This document shows positions 44,319-52,474 of a DNA stretch of 64,000 nucleotides, piece after piece. Position 1 is the stretch's first letter; the number at the start of each line of letters is the position of its first letter. A program made the position numbers and the translations under genes. The DNA comes from Deltaproteobacteria bacterium (GTDB lineage: Bacteria; JAGRBM01; JAHCIT01), in the NCBI GenBank assembly GCA_026129095.1, contig JAHCIT010000005.1, positions 255,753 through 319,752 of the forward strand, given 5' to 3'. Below the pieces are notes generated by a model. The model was not told where the DNA came from. It ran no database searches and saw only the letters and a list, made by a program, of their open reading frames with translations.

Positions 44319-45046
44319 GAAATCTCCTTTGACGGGAATCCATTCACCCGTATGTCTGCAAGCCTGATCCAGACCAGTAACGGTCCGGGTAATGTTGAAA
44401 ATGCGCCAATCCTGGGTACTACCTTCCGGTTCGTATAAATCCGGAGGCCCCCCGCTCGTTGATGTTCAAGACAGAAATTCGCCGCAGCGGCCCAGCGTCC
44501 TATCACGTCCGCCGTATAGTCATGGCGGAGCAGCAGTCCCTCGGGGCTGAATTGAAATGACTGGTTTCGGCAGTGCGTCGGGAAATTATCGGGAAAGACC
44601 GCGTCCAGAATAATGTCGCCAGCATTCGACCGCCGGTCACGGATCACCATGCCCGGCTCGGTCAGAAGCCAGGGGAATGACAGATAATTCCATAGTGCGT
44701 AGCCGCAGAAATAGAGGAGATCTGCCGCATCCCATCTGAAGTTCCGGCTGAAATGTTCGAATGAGCTTCGGGGCGACTCACGTTCCAGCACAACATCGGA
44801 TTCTGAGCGGATCGACACGACGTCCGGAGTCCAGATTCCTGAATATCCCTGTGCCGGATAGTTGTCGATCCGGACGACCCGCCGGCGGGGTTCCACATGG
44901 ATAGGCTTGCCTATCAGCTTTCCGCCCTGGAACCGGGAACGGAAGGCGAGCCCGTCAGTCGAAAGAATGGCCTCGATCGTTTCGCATGACGCCCACCGTT
45001 CCATTCCGCCATGAGCTGCCACGACCTCGCGCAACGATGGGTTCAT
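44315..45046 (-). CDS. Hypothetical protein of a soluble beta-rich type
   Basis: A 243-residue protein without signal peptide or clear membrane helix. The N-terminal 'LREVVAAHGGMERWASCETI' recalls the start of lipoprotein-sorting-like (LolA/LolB or DUF6503-type) beta domains that bind lipids, but here there is no export signal. Its start overlaps the SDR-like gene by 4 bp and its end overlaps the downstream membrane gene by 4 bp, giving a compact three-gene leftward operon. Function cannot be assigned. Confidence 0.55.
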   Translation of the reverse strand: MNPSLREVVAAHGGMERWASCETIEAILSTDGLAFRSRFQGGKLIGKPIHVEPRRRVVRIDNYPAQGYSGIWTPDVVSIRSESDVVLERESPRSSFEHFSRNFRWDAADLLYFCGYALWNYLSFPWLLTEPGMVIRDRRSNAGDIILDAVFPDNFPTHCRNQSFQFSPEGLLLRHDYTADVIGRWAAAANFCLEHQRAGGLRIYTNRKVVPRIGAFSTLPGPLLVWIRLADIRVNGFPSKEIS

Positions 45047-45840
45047 GGGTATCCGATATCTACCACTCGGCCGGTGAAAGCAGAGGCAGCTTCGGTTGCG
45101 AGAAAAGCGATGGCCTGACCTGCGTTTTCGAGTGTCAACGGGCGTCCCGAGACCTGGAGCTTCCGGATCCGCTCGGCGTATTCAGCGACCGGTATTCCCG
45201 CCGTGACGGCATTGGCCGCCATGGTGAGCTGAATCGTCCGGGTTTCGCCGATCGAGTCCAGACGGGCACAAACCACCCGAATGCCGCGCGGGGCATATTC
45301 GGCCGTCAATACTCGTGCCAGACCTTCGACTGCGTCGCTGGCTGCTGTGATTCCGGCCATATGCGGGATGGAATGGCGCGATAGAGAGGATGTGATCAGA
45401 ATGATGACGCCGCCATCTGTCGTCATCCGCCGGGCTACGAGACTTGAGGTCAGAAACTGCGACCCGGCGATTGCTCTCAGGGTTCCGGTGAATTGGTCGA
45501 ATTTCAGCTCCGTCGAGGGAAGCCCGTATCCGGCATCCACCGGGGAAAGCCCAATGCCGTTAAAGGTAATATCAAAACGCGGGATGAGCCGCTCGATCTT
45601 TCGCAGGTATCCTTCAACGGAAGCCGTGTCAGCCGCATCTACGATATCTGCCGCTACAGTCCGGCCGAGAGCCTTTTCCAGCCGTTTTGCCGCTAGCTCA
45701 AGTCGCCCCTCATTCCTCGCTGAAAGGAATAGCCGCGCACCCAGTCTTCCGAGCGAAGCGGCAACTGCTTGCGAAATCTCTCCGGTTGCAGCAAAGATGA
45801 CTGCGTTCCGTCCAGCGAGTGGTAAACTTGTCTGACTCAT
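45043..45840 (-). CDS. SDR-family protein lacking the catalytic Tyr/Lys
   Basis: A 265-residue protein with the overall SDR fold: cofactor-side 'FAATGEISQAVAASLG' near the N-terminus, 'SARNEGRLELAAKRLE', and the C-terminal 'APRGIRVVCARLDSIGETRT'. The active-site serine is present in 'LITSSLSRHS', but the YxxxK position reads 'ITAAS' before 'DAVEGLARVLTAEYAPRG', so both catalytic Tyr and Lys are missing. It may be inactive or use a different chemistry. The Gly-rich loop is also weak (TGEISQA). It heads a three-gene leftward unit. Confidence 0.75.
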   Translation of the reverse strand: MSQTSLPLAGRNAVIFAATGEISQAVAASLGRLGARLFLSARNEGRLELAAKRLEKALGRTVAADIVDAADTASVEGYLRKIERLIPRFDITFNGIGLSPVDAGYGLPSTELKFDQFTGTLRAIAGSQFLTSSLVARRMTTDGGVIILITSSLSRHSIPHMAGITAASDAVEGLARVLTAEYAPRGIRVVCARLDSIGETRTIQLTMAANAVTAGIPVAEYAERIRKLQVSGRPLTLENAGQAIAFLATEAASAFTGRVVDIGYP

Positions 45841-45901
45841 CGAACCGCCTGACTGCGTAGTGGCGCTATCACATATAAGACGTTCGAGGAGCCCGAAACG
45901 G

Positions 45902-46627
45902 ATGGAAGAAAATAGCGGTCAGATATACGAACGGCTCCGTCCGGAGCTTACGGCCTATTTATGCCGGCTGGTTATCCGACCGGCCGTCGCCGAAGAAATA
46001 ACCCAGGCGGCATTTGTCCGGTTTCTGGAGAGCCGTGAGGATCCCGCATGGCAGCCAGAATCGGCAAAAGCCTGGCTCTTCCGGGTTGCCACAAACCTCG
46101 CCATCGACGAGCGGCGCAAGCATTCGAACTGGCGTGAGAATGCTCTAACTGAACTGAAGATCGCTGCCGAAGCCGACGCAGGCTTTGTCGCAAGCTCGCA
46201 GGAACTGGCGTCTACCCCTGAAACTGGCACCATAGCTCGCGAGCACTTGATTGCCTGCTTTGCCTGCGTGCTCCGGAATCTTCCGGAACAGAAGGCGGCG
46301 GCACTGCTGCTCAAGGAGGTTCACGGTTTTTCGCTAGCCGAATCGGCCTCAGTCCTTGAAGCCACGGAGAATCAGGTGAAGAACTGGCTTCAGGAAGCAC
46401 GCAGCTACATGGACTCGAAATACCGAACCACCTGTGCGCTGATCACGAAGGAAGGCGTTTGCCATCAGTGTGTCGAACTGGACGGTTTTTTCCGTGCCGA
46501 CCGGGGCCGGCCCATCGAAGGCGGCGTAGATCACCTGGCGGAACGGATTGAACTGCTTAAGACCGGCCGGTCGAAGCCGTGGGGGAGATGGCACAGGATG
46601 ATGTTCGGTTTGCTCGACAGGCTCTGA
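45902..46627 (+). CDS. ECF-like RNA polymerase sigma factor
   Basis: A 241-residue sigma-70 family protein of ECF type. Region 2 shows 'AEEITQAAFVRFLES' and 'AKAWLFRVATNLAIDERRK'; region 4 shows 'LPEQKAAALLLKEVHGFSLAESASVLEATENQVKNWLQEAR', the usual helix-turn-helix (given here as a span, residues about 135-175). The C-terminal ~60 residues are an extension with 'CALITKEGVCHQC', a Cys-rich element that may sense redox or metal or bind an anti-sigma factor. The following membrane gene, 15 bp downstream, is a candidate regulator. Confidence 0.85.
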   Translation: MEENSGQIYERLRPELTAYLCRLVIRPAVAEEITQAAFVRFLESREDPAWQPESAKAWLFRVATNLAIDERRKHSNWRENALTELKIAAEADAGFVASSQELASTPETGTIAREHLIACFACVLRNLPEQKAAALLLKEVHGFSLAESASVLEATENQVKNWLQEARSYMDSKYRTTCALITKEGVCHQCVELDGFFRADRGRPIEGGVDHLAERIELLKTGRSKPWGRWHRMMFGLLDRL

Positions 46628-46642
46628 ACCATAAGAAGCGCA

Positions 46643-47236
46643 ATGAAAGTCACCACAGACAGCTCCGGTAGGCTCTTGCTCGAAGAAGGTCTGCCGGCGC
46701 TTCGCTGGTCCCTTGTTGCGGGTGCCGTAGGCCTGTCGGTCCATTGGGGGGGAGCGCTCAGCACCGGGACGGCAACGACACTAAACCTTCTCCTTGAAGG
46801 AGTTGCCGTCGGTTTTGTTCTTCTGTGCGGTCTTTTGGTTCAGGACTCTAGGTTTCAATTTGACCCGGTCCGGAAGGTCCTGAGCTGGGAGTCTCGACGT
46901 CTGATCGGAACGAAACAGGGACGGATGCCGTTCGATGGCATCCGGCACGTTGCTGTCTTGAAGCTGAGTCAGCGCGAGGGAAGTGCCGTCTCCACTTACT
47001 ATCAGGTCGTTCTGGTCACCGACGCATTGCAACTCCGGCTCGGCAGCCGGGACCTGGACGAAACGGAAGCACTTTTGCTCGCCGGATCGGTGCATAAAGT
47101 TCTCGGCATTGATGAACCGCCCCGCATCGCTGCGCCGGCAGAGGTGGTAGAGGCCGGCGTGAAGATCGACGCGATCAAAGCCCGGCGGACCGAGACGGGG
47201 GAAACATTGGAAGAGGCGAGCAAAGATCTGCAATGA
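46643..47236 (+). CDS. Hypothetical membrane-associated protein downstream of sigma factor
   Basis: A 197-residue protein with hydrophobic helices at about 18-40 and 48-70, then a soluble region (about 75-165) rich in short strands ('RFQFDPVRKVLSWESRRL', 'GIRHVAVLKLSQ', 'YYQVVLVTDALQLRLGSRDLDETEALLLAG') resembling bacterial PH-like/YdbT-type folds, and a polar C-terminal helix. It lies 15 bp after the sigma-factor gene. A role as its regulator is only inferred from position. Confidence 0.5.
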   Translation: MKVTTDSSGRLLLEEGLPALRWSLVAGAVGLSVHWGGALSTGTATTLNLLLEGVAVGFVLLCGLLVQDSRFQFDPVRKVLSWESRRLIGTKQGRMPFDGIRHVAVLKLSQREGSAVSTYYQVVLVTDALQLRLGSRDLDETEALLLAGSVHKVLGIDEPPRIAAPAEVVEAGVKIDAIKARRTETGETLEEASKDLQ

Positions 47237-47396
47237 TGGCTGTTATTCATGATCGTCACGGACGACCAGCGCAAGCCGGACCTGTCCAACCCCGTGACAA
47301 ACTGACTTTTGCTAAATAGTATTTCAAAAGGTAGGAATGGCAGCGTAGCGATTACGAGTGATCCTAGGGGCGGTCGGCAATGCAGCCTGCTAATTG

Positions 47397-48668
47397 ATGG
47401 TCAAGATGAAGCCACGAGCAGCAGATTTCTACCGAATTAATCCGCCCGGCGTTTGTTCTCGCCGAAATAGATTAACTGCCGTCGATCTTTTTGCAGGCGC
47501 AGGCGGCATCTCGCTTGGGTTGATGAATTCTGGGTTCGATGTGCTTTTCGCGTCTGATATTTCCGGTCCGTGTATGGCGACGCATACGCTAAATCTTCCG
47601 AATATTAAATTCCAGCAAACCGATATCAGGTCTCTATCAGGCGCGAAAATATTGCGTCAGACTGGTTTAGGTCGGGGCGAGCTGGACCTATTGATTGGTG
47701 GGCCACCGTGCCAAGGTTTTAGTATCCTCGGACAACGTGTCCTTGAAGATCCTCGTAACCGCCTGTTTCAAGAGTTTGTTCGCATTGTTGGCGAACTGAA
47801 GCCCCGCGTCGCCGTGATCGAAAATGTCCCGGGCCTCGCTACCCTGAGCAAAGGTGTGCTTTTGAGTAGAATCGGGGCAGCCTTCGGAAGATTGGGTTAT
47901 CGTGTGGAATGCGCGGAGCTTTTAGCTGCCCAATATGGTGTTCCCCAGATGCGTTGGAGAATGTTTTTCGTCGCATGGCGGTCAGATTTCGGCCCGCGAA
48001 CTGCGGGTTTCCCCGTCCCAACTCATGGGCGATTGGGAATTGGTGATCTAGTCCCAAATCGAAAGATTACAGACGTCCAATCCAAAGGCTTCCTGTCAAT
48101 TTGGGATGCAATTAGTGATCTTCCGCCAATTGAGAGCGGCGAAGTCGGAACGATATATACGAATAAACCCAAATCGCCGTATCAAGTAGCCATGCGAGCA
48201 AACTGCAAACGCGCCGAATTGCACAATCACTATGCTCCAAAATTGTCACCCATAAATCTCCAGAGAATTCAGACGCTCCAACCCGGCCAAGACTGGCGAG
48301 ACTTACCACGAGAATTACTCCCTCCGGGGATGCAGCGCGCGCTACGAAAGGACCACACTCGTCGTTTTAGACGGATGAAGTGGGATGGCATTGCGCGCGC
48401 CATCATCACTAGATTTCGCGATCCCAAATCGGGGGAGTACATCCACCCCGACCAAACCCGCACGATAAGCATTCGGGAGGCTGCTCGTATTCAATCGTTT
48501 CCAGATTGGTTCGTGTTTGAAGGGAACTATACCGATCAGTACGATCAGATCGGGAATGCCGTTCCGCCACTATTGGCACGCGCTGTAGGAACTGAAATCC
48601 AACAGGCTCTTGCAGCAGCGAGTGTTGAGCGTATAGTGCCAAAATCACGATATAAAATTCCTGCGTGA
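47397..48668 (+). CDS. DNA (cytosine-5) methyltransferase
   Basis: A 423-residue C5-cytosine methyltransferase, the protecting half of the type II system formed with the next gene. Motif I is 'VDLFAGAGGISLGL' near residues 24-37, motif IV 'GGPPCQGFS' with catalytic Cys105, motif VI 'ENVPGL', motif VIII 'HTRRFRRMKWDGIAR' and motif X 'GNAVPPLLARAVG'. Start ATG 47397 is used; a TTG lies directly before it. The stop TGA overlaps the nuclease ATG (TGATG at 48666-48670). AT-rich composition differs from the backbone, consistent with horizontal transfer. Confidence 0.95.
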   Translation: MVKMKPRAADFYRINPPGVCSRRNRLTAVDLFAGAGGISLGLMNSGFDVLFASDISGPCMATHTLNLPNIKFQQTDIRSLSGAKILRQTGLGRGELDLLIGGPPCQGFSILGQRVLEDPRNRLFQEFVRIVGELKPRVAVIENVPGLATLSKGVLLSRIGAAFGRLGYRVECAELLAAQYGVPQMRWRMFFVAWRSDFGPRTAGFPVPTHGRLGIGDLVPNRKITDVQSKGFLSIWDAISDLPPIESGEVGTIYTNKPKSPYQVAMRANCKRAELHNHYAPKLSPINLQRIQTLQPGQDWRDLPRELLPPGMQRALRKDHTRRFRRMKWDGIARAIITRFRDPKSGEYIHPDQTRTISIREAARIQSFPDWFVFEGNYTDQYDQIGNAVPPLLARAVGTEIQQALAAASVERIVPKSRYKIPA

Positions 48669-49786
48669 TGAAGAAACCAAGCAAAGCCGCTCGTGGAAAT
48701 TATGTTAGCGAATGGTTCGGCCATCGCGTATTTCCGAATGTCGTAGCCGGGAAAAAGAGTTTGAAAGAGCAGCAAGCAGAGTCGTGCCCCTTCTTAACCG
48801 CTGCAATTGGTGAGGTCAGAACATGTATCAAAAGTAGTGCTGCGCGAGGTGTGTGCACGATCAACACTGCTACTAGTGGTACCAGAATGGATTGGCTGGT
48901 CTGCCCATACCGAGCTCTTGATCCGTCACTTCTTGAAAGTGCGGTCAGACGGCTATTCGGATTTCGCGAAAGCCAAGCTGTATATATCATTCCTGCCATT
49001 CGGTTAGAGGCAGAGAAAATCAGAGAAGAGATAGGCCAAAGGCTCCGATCAGGAGATCGGGTATTTATTTATTTTGACGAAAAACTAGGCGGCGAACTAA
49101 GTATACCCGCAACTGCGAAGTCGCCAGAGTTTTCCTTCGACGTCACAATAATCGAAATCGAATTATCAGATGGTCGGCCGCATGTTGGCCGTTTTGGCGT
49201 TATTGAAATTCAGACCATGGATTTCCACGGCTCATATAGAAAGGCCGTTGCTAATCTCAAGGACGCTCTTCGGCTGCACCCAAAAGATTTTGCTACATCA
49301 TTACAGACCAATCAAAACTGGTTGAGTGAGGATATTGAAGGTCCAAATATAGCCAATGTGTTTAAACGAACATTCTATCAAATGATGTTTAAGTTTCAGC
49401 TCGGTCAAAATCCACGTTGTGCAGGATGTGTCCTTGCCGTTCCACTGTCGGTTTGGGAAAGTTGGCAGCGTCACTTGGGACAACCAGAGCTGAGATCAGA
49501 GCCAGATGGGACATTCAGTCTGTTCCCAAGTGGTGGTGCCCGACCCCCCATTGTACCGGCTTGGATATACGTATTTGATATAAGTTCTATGAGTCGAACA
49601 TCGCCCAGCCCACTAGTAATTTCAAAGATTATTGCTACCGATGCGACATCTATTTCTCACTATGCACTTCAGGTCGCACCCGCAGCAGCATTAGAAAATA
49701 TAGCATCTGCAACGGGTATGTTGACGCTTTTGGCACGCCGTATAAGCAGGCTTTGGCCGGAGTTAGGTACAACGTTAACGGTGTGA
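48668..49786 (+). CDS. NotI-family type II restriction endonuclease
   Basis: A 372-residue protein very like the rare-cutting enzyme NotI. Four Cys residues (about 40, 53, 63, 79; 'CPFLTAA', 'TCIK', 'RGVCTINTA', 'DWLVCPYRALDP') match the iron-binding Cys4 domain of NotI. The catalytic PD-(D/E)XK-like core shows 'SPEFSFDV' with D158 and 'GVIEIQTMDFHGSY' with E180 and Q182, the atypical D..ExQ arrangement known for NotI. Later segments 'EGPNIANVFKRTFYQM' also match my memory of NotI. Predicted specificity GCGGCCGC is inference; two such sites occur in this window (7073-7080 and 36959-36966). Coupled by TGATG to its methyltransferase. Confidence 0.88.
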   Translation: MKKPSKAARGNYVSEWFGHRVFPNVVAGKKSLKEQQAESCPFLTAAIGEVRTCIKSSAARGVCTINTATSGTRMDWLVCPYRALDPSLLESAVRRLFGFRESQAVYIIPAIRLEAEKIREEIGQRLRSGDRVFIYFDEKLGGELSIPATAKSPEFSFDVTIIEIELSDGRPHVGRFGVIEIQTMDFHGSYRKAVANLKDALRLHPKDFATSLQTNQNWLSEDIEGPNIANVFKRTFYQMMFKFQLGQNPRCAGCVLAVPLSVWESWQRHLGQPELRSEPDGTFSLFPSGGARPPIVPAWIYVFDISSMSRTSPSPLVISKIIATDATSISHYALQVAPAAALENIASATGMLTLLARRISRLWPELGTTLTV

Positions 49787-50043
49787 GGATTCCTTCCGTA
49801 GCGAATTATTGCGGGGGGGGATGATGATTGACACGTCCAGCAGGACGGACCAATCGTACCAGATACGAGGATGAATCCATGATGGCCCGGGAACCCCAAA
49901 GGCATCTGGTTTGAGACTAGCCTTGGAGTGCACGGAATTGTCACGCGGTGTGCCATCTGGCGAAAACAGGATAATGCATTTGGGGTGTTGTAAAAATCGT
50001 ATGGATATTTAAAATACGAATGATAGGTGCCATACTTTCCCTA
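49787..50043. other. Intergenic spacer after the restriction gene
   Basis: A 257-bp spacer with no complete gene. It has an eight-G run near 49812. One plus-strand frame reads a short protein-like stretch ('GIWFETSLGVHGIVTRCAIW') between stop codons, suggesting a worn gene end. No tRNA, integrase or repeat is visible. Confidence 0.35.
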
Positions 50044-50311
50044 ATGGCGGGGAAGCTCGTGACACTTGTGGTCACCTTCGACCTGGATGAAGACGATGAT
50101 TACGACGATGCGTACAAGGTCTTAGCTAACTTCAATCTTGAGCCCGTAACCACGAAAAAAATTGCCATTGCCGAGCACTACAGTGATGGGGAAGGTAACT
50201 ATTGAAAATGCTGCTGCGGCTCGCGACGCAATTTTGGAGGTATTGAGGGCTGCCGGTTTGACCGTTAAACAAATCCTGGTTGTTGACGCAAACAAATGGG
50301 CCTCTAAATGA
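50044..50311 (+). pseudogene. Small ferredoxin-fold (Cas2/VapD-like) protein, frameshifted
   Basis: Frame one starts ATG 50044 and reads 'MAGKLVTLVVTFDLDEDDDYDDAYKVLANFNLEPVTTKK' (in two parts), typical of a beta-alpha-beta start, and ends at 50205. The neighbouring frame then reads 'ENAAAARDAILEVLRAAGLTVKQILVVDANKWASK' style helix-strand content up to TGA 50311. Joined, they give one ~85-residue beta-alpha-beta-beta-alpha-beta protein, the layout of Cas2/VapD-type or similar small nuclease/RNA-binding folds. A one-base shift near 50190-50200 is the simplest explanation; programmed shift or two overlapping genes are alternatives. Family assignment is a fold guess only. Confidence 0.5.
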
Positions 50312-50425
50312 ACCTGATCTCGGGCTGCTGACTGTGCTAAAACCGGTGCACACGCACGGCTGCTTTACATCAAGAGACACGCGGCGCCCTTCCAGACGAT
50401 CGCGCTGGAAGACCTATGACAGAGC

Positions 50426-51064
50426 CTAATGCAAAAATTCATTAAATTTGAAGATGAAATTTCCGACCGATGCGACTTTGCTTAAGGGTTCGAGCAGTCT
50501 TGAAATAATACCGGCGTCGGGCTTCGTCTTAGAGAACTGCCGTTCAATTTCATCCAAGTCGCCCAAATGCTCACGTCTCTCAACGTCGGTCAGATTTGCG
50601 TCACTGCTTAGAGCGTTCTTTGCGGCCCTAATTAGGGTGGCCAAAGTTTCTGAATCGACTGGACTGGGAAGGGTTTGGCTAATTGAGCTGTGCTTTCCCG
50701 TGAAAGCTATCTGGTTACTATTTCCATGCACGTTTACGACATTTACTTCGTGCTGGACATTATTGCCATCGTCGCTGCCGTCACGGTTTGATTCGACAAA
50801 CATTCGTCCCTTCCCGGTCAGTTCCGCGTGAACCATTCCCTTGGGAAGAAATAGGCATTTGGCTATGCCTTGATCTTGCAGAGCATGCCCAGCGTCGATG
50901 AACCATCCGGAATCTGGCACGTCTATATCGAGAGCTCCCGCAATTTCCGGAAGCGGATAGTAGTGTGAACCCTTCTCTTGATCGAGGAGATAAAGCTGCT
51001 CAACAAGTTGGTTGAAGAATTCTGTGAAGGTAACCCGTGCCATAGAAGTTTTTTCCTGCGTCAT
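50426..51064 (-). CDS. Hypothetical island protein with wHTH-like N-terminus
   Basis: A 212-residue protein. The N-terminal ~85 residues ('FFNQLVEQLYLLDQEKG', 'LPEIAGALDID', 'ALQDQGIAKCLFLPKGMVHAELTGKG') look like a winged-helix domain. A central strand pattern 'VNVVNVHGNSNQIAFTGKHSSISQ' is a short asparagine/serine turn motif seen in many proteins of defence loci. The C-terminal ~75 residues are helical ('LIRAAKNALSSDANLTDVERREHLGDLDEIERQF', residues about 145-180). It is divergent from the MBL/E2-E1-JAB pair, so it could regulate it or act as an effector-associated adaptor; neither is shown. Confidence 0.55.
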   Translation of the reverse strand: MTQEKTSMARVTFTEFFNQLVEQLYLLDQEKGSHYYPLPEIAGALDIDVPDSGWFIDAGHALQDQGIAKCLFLPKGMVHAELTGKGRMFVESNRDGSDDGNNVQHEVNVVNVHGNSNQIAFTGKHSSISQTLPSPVDSETLATLIRAAKNALSSDANLTDVERREHLGDLDEIERQFSKTKPDAGIISRLLEPLSKVASVGNFIFKFNEFLH

Positions 51065-51334
51065 ACACCTGAAATCCAGTTATTCGAGTTTCGAAGCTGA
51101 ACTGTCCCAGATTACAAGATTGCTGATGGAGCCTCTATATTTCCCCATAATATCACATGGTTATATTTTTTATTTTTCGTACCCTTGACGTTTTTTGAGC
51201 GATAGCCATTTTAAGCAATGAGGGCTTTGGGGCTAAATCATTTGGTTTGGCCGACGTTGTGTTTTGGGAAGGCGTGAGCCTCAAAGACTTCATTCTTCGA
51301 TCTCTTTTCGGCAACTCCTTTCCAGAATGGCACG
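51065..51334. promoter_or_regulatory. AT-rich divergent promoter region of the MBL/E2-E1-JAB unit
   Basis: A 270-bp spacer between the divergent 50426 gene and the MBL gene, with a strongly AT-rich core near 51160-51180. It must contain promoters for both. A ~49-codon open stretch without an ATG (about 51199-51348) could be gene debris. No operator symmetry is obvious. Confidence 0.45.
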
Positions 51335-52474
51335 ATGTTGAATGCTGAAGTGGCATTTAAGGGAGTTACCGTGACCTCCGAAGACTTGTATCCGAAAAGC
51401 AATGTAATGCGTGTCCTTTTTCTGTACGTTGGGCAGGGAGAGGCAACCCTTTTTCTCGTACCTGACGGCCTTGGTGGACACATCTCCATGCTTGTGGACT
51501 GCAACTATTCGCCGTCACTCAACGGAATCGACCTGCCATGCTTTTTAGCGGATACGCTCCCTAAGAATTCCAAGGGCAGACCGGTTCTCGACTTGTTCGT
51601 TAATACGCACCCTCATTCGGATCATCTTGGTGGCCTCAAAGCTCTACGGCAGGCCATAGAGATTCAGAACGTCTGGCACAGCGGTCATAATCCTGGCCGG
51701 GAACACGGTGATGCCTATAAAGAGCTGCAAACCCTGATGAAAGAAGTGGAAGACCGAAAGGGAAAGGTTGAAGAACTTCAGGGATCCCGGACGGCGGTCA
51801 AATTCGGAGCCGCTGAAGTTCATATCCTGGCGCCAGCCGAATACGTGAAAGATGAAATCGCCGACGAAAAGGCCGAAACACGCTATCAGCGTATACATGA
51901 GCATTGTGCGGTGCTTCGGGTAAGATACGGCTCCGCCGGCAAAAAAGTAGGTGTCCTGGTGACCGGGGATGCCGATAAAGCCGCATGGGAAAATCACATC
52001 ACCGATTACCACGGTGCAAAAGAAGAGAACCGGCTAAAATCGGAAATACTTAGTGCTTCCCACCACGGGTCCAGAACGTTTTTCAAAACGGATGAGGACG
52101 ATGACAAGCCGTACACCAAACATCTCGATTACATCCAGCCAGAACGCTTGGTAATTTCCGCGCCGGCCCAGAAGGACAGTCCTCACGATCATCCGCACGA
52201 TGATGCTCTTGAACTTTATCAAACATACATCGAAACGGACTGCATTCACCATATGGGAGCCGGGCGTTGGTCATTTCAACTCGATGTTGATGACAAAGGG
52301 GATTACGAACTTGAAGAGGACCGAGGTAAAATTGCGGATGAATACCCGGCTTCGGATGATGATGAAAAATCAGACAAAGGCGGCGGCAGTGGCGGCACAA
52401 AAGCTACCATCGCCAGCACGCCCATCAGCCGTGTCGGCAAAACCCATCCAATGGGGATGCCAAGCGAGCGGTAA
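51335..52474 (+). CDS. Metallo-beta-lactamase-fold protein of an E2-E1-JAB operon
   Basis: A 379-residue MBL-fold hydrolase of the ComEC/Rec2-like branch. The metal-binding HxHxDH is 'THPHSDHLGG' (H92, H94, D96, H97); the further ligands are in 'VTGDADKAAW' and 'SASHHGSRTFF'. There is no membrane segment, so it is cytosolic. The last ~40 residues are a low-complexity, probably disordered tail containing 'GGGSGG'. It is coupled to the next gene by a TAATG overlap. MBL-fold genes of this kind are known companions of bacterial E1/E2/JAB systems, where they are proposed nucleases or effectors. Start ATG 51335 may be 15-20 residues too early. Confidence 0.85.
   Translation: MLNAEVAFKGVTVTSEDLYPKSNVMRVLFLYVGQGEATLFLVPDGLGGHISMLVDCNYSPSLNGIDLPCFLADTLPKNSKGRPVLDLFVNTHPHSDHLGGLKALRQAIEIQNVWHSGHNPGREHGDAYKELQTLMKEVEDRKGKVEELQGSRTAVKFGAAEVHILAPAEYVKDEIADEKAETRYQRIHEHCAVLRVRYGSAGKKVGVLVTGDADKAAWENHITDYHGAKEENRLKSEILSASHHGSRTFFKTDEDDDKPYTKHLDYIQPERLVISAPAQKDSPHDHPHDDALELYQTYIETDCIHHMGAGRWSFQLDVDDKGDYELEEDRGKIADEYPASDDDEKSDKGGGSGGTKATIASTPISRVGKTHPMGMPSER

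Noticed and set aside
51199-51348. Small ubiquitin-like gene upstream of the MBL gene
   Set aside because: The open stretch has no start codon and no beta-grasp pattern or terminal Gly-Gly.
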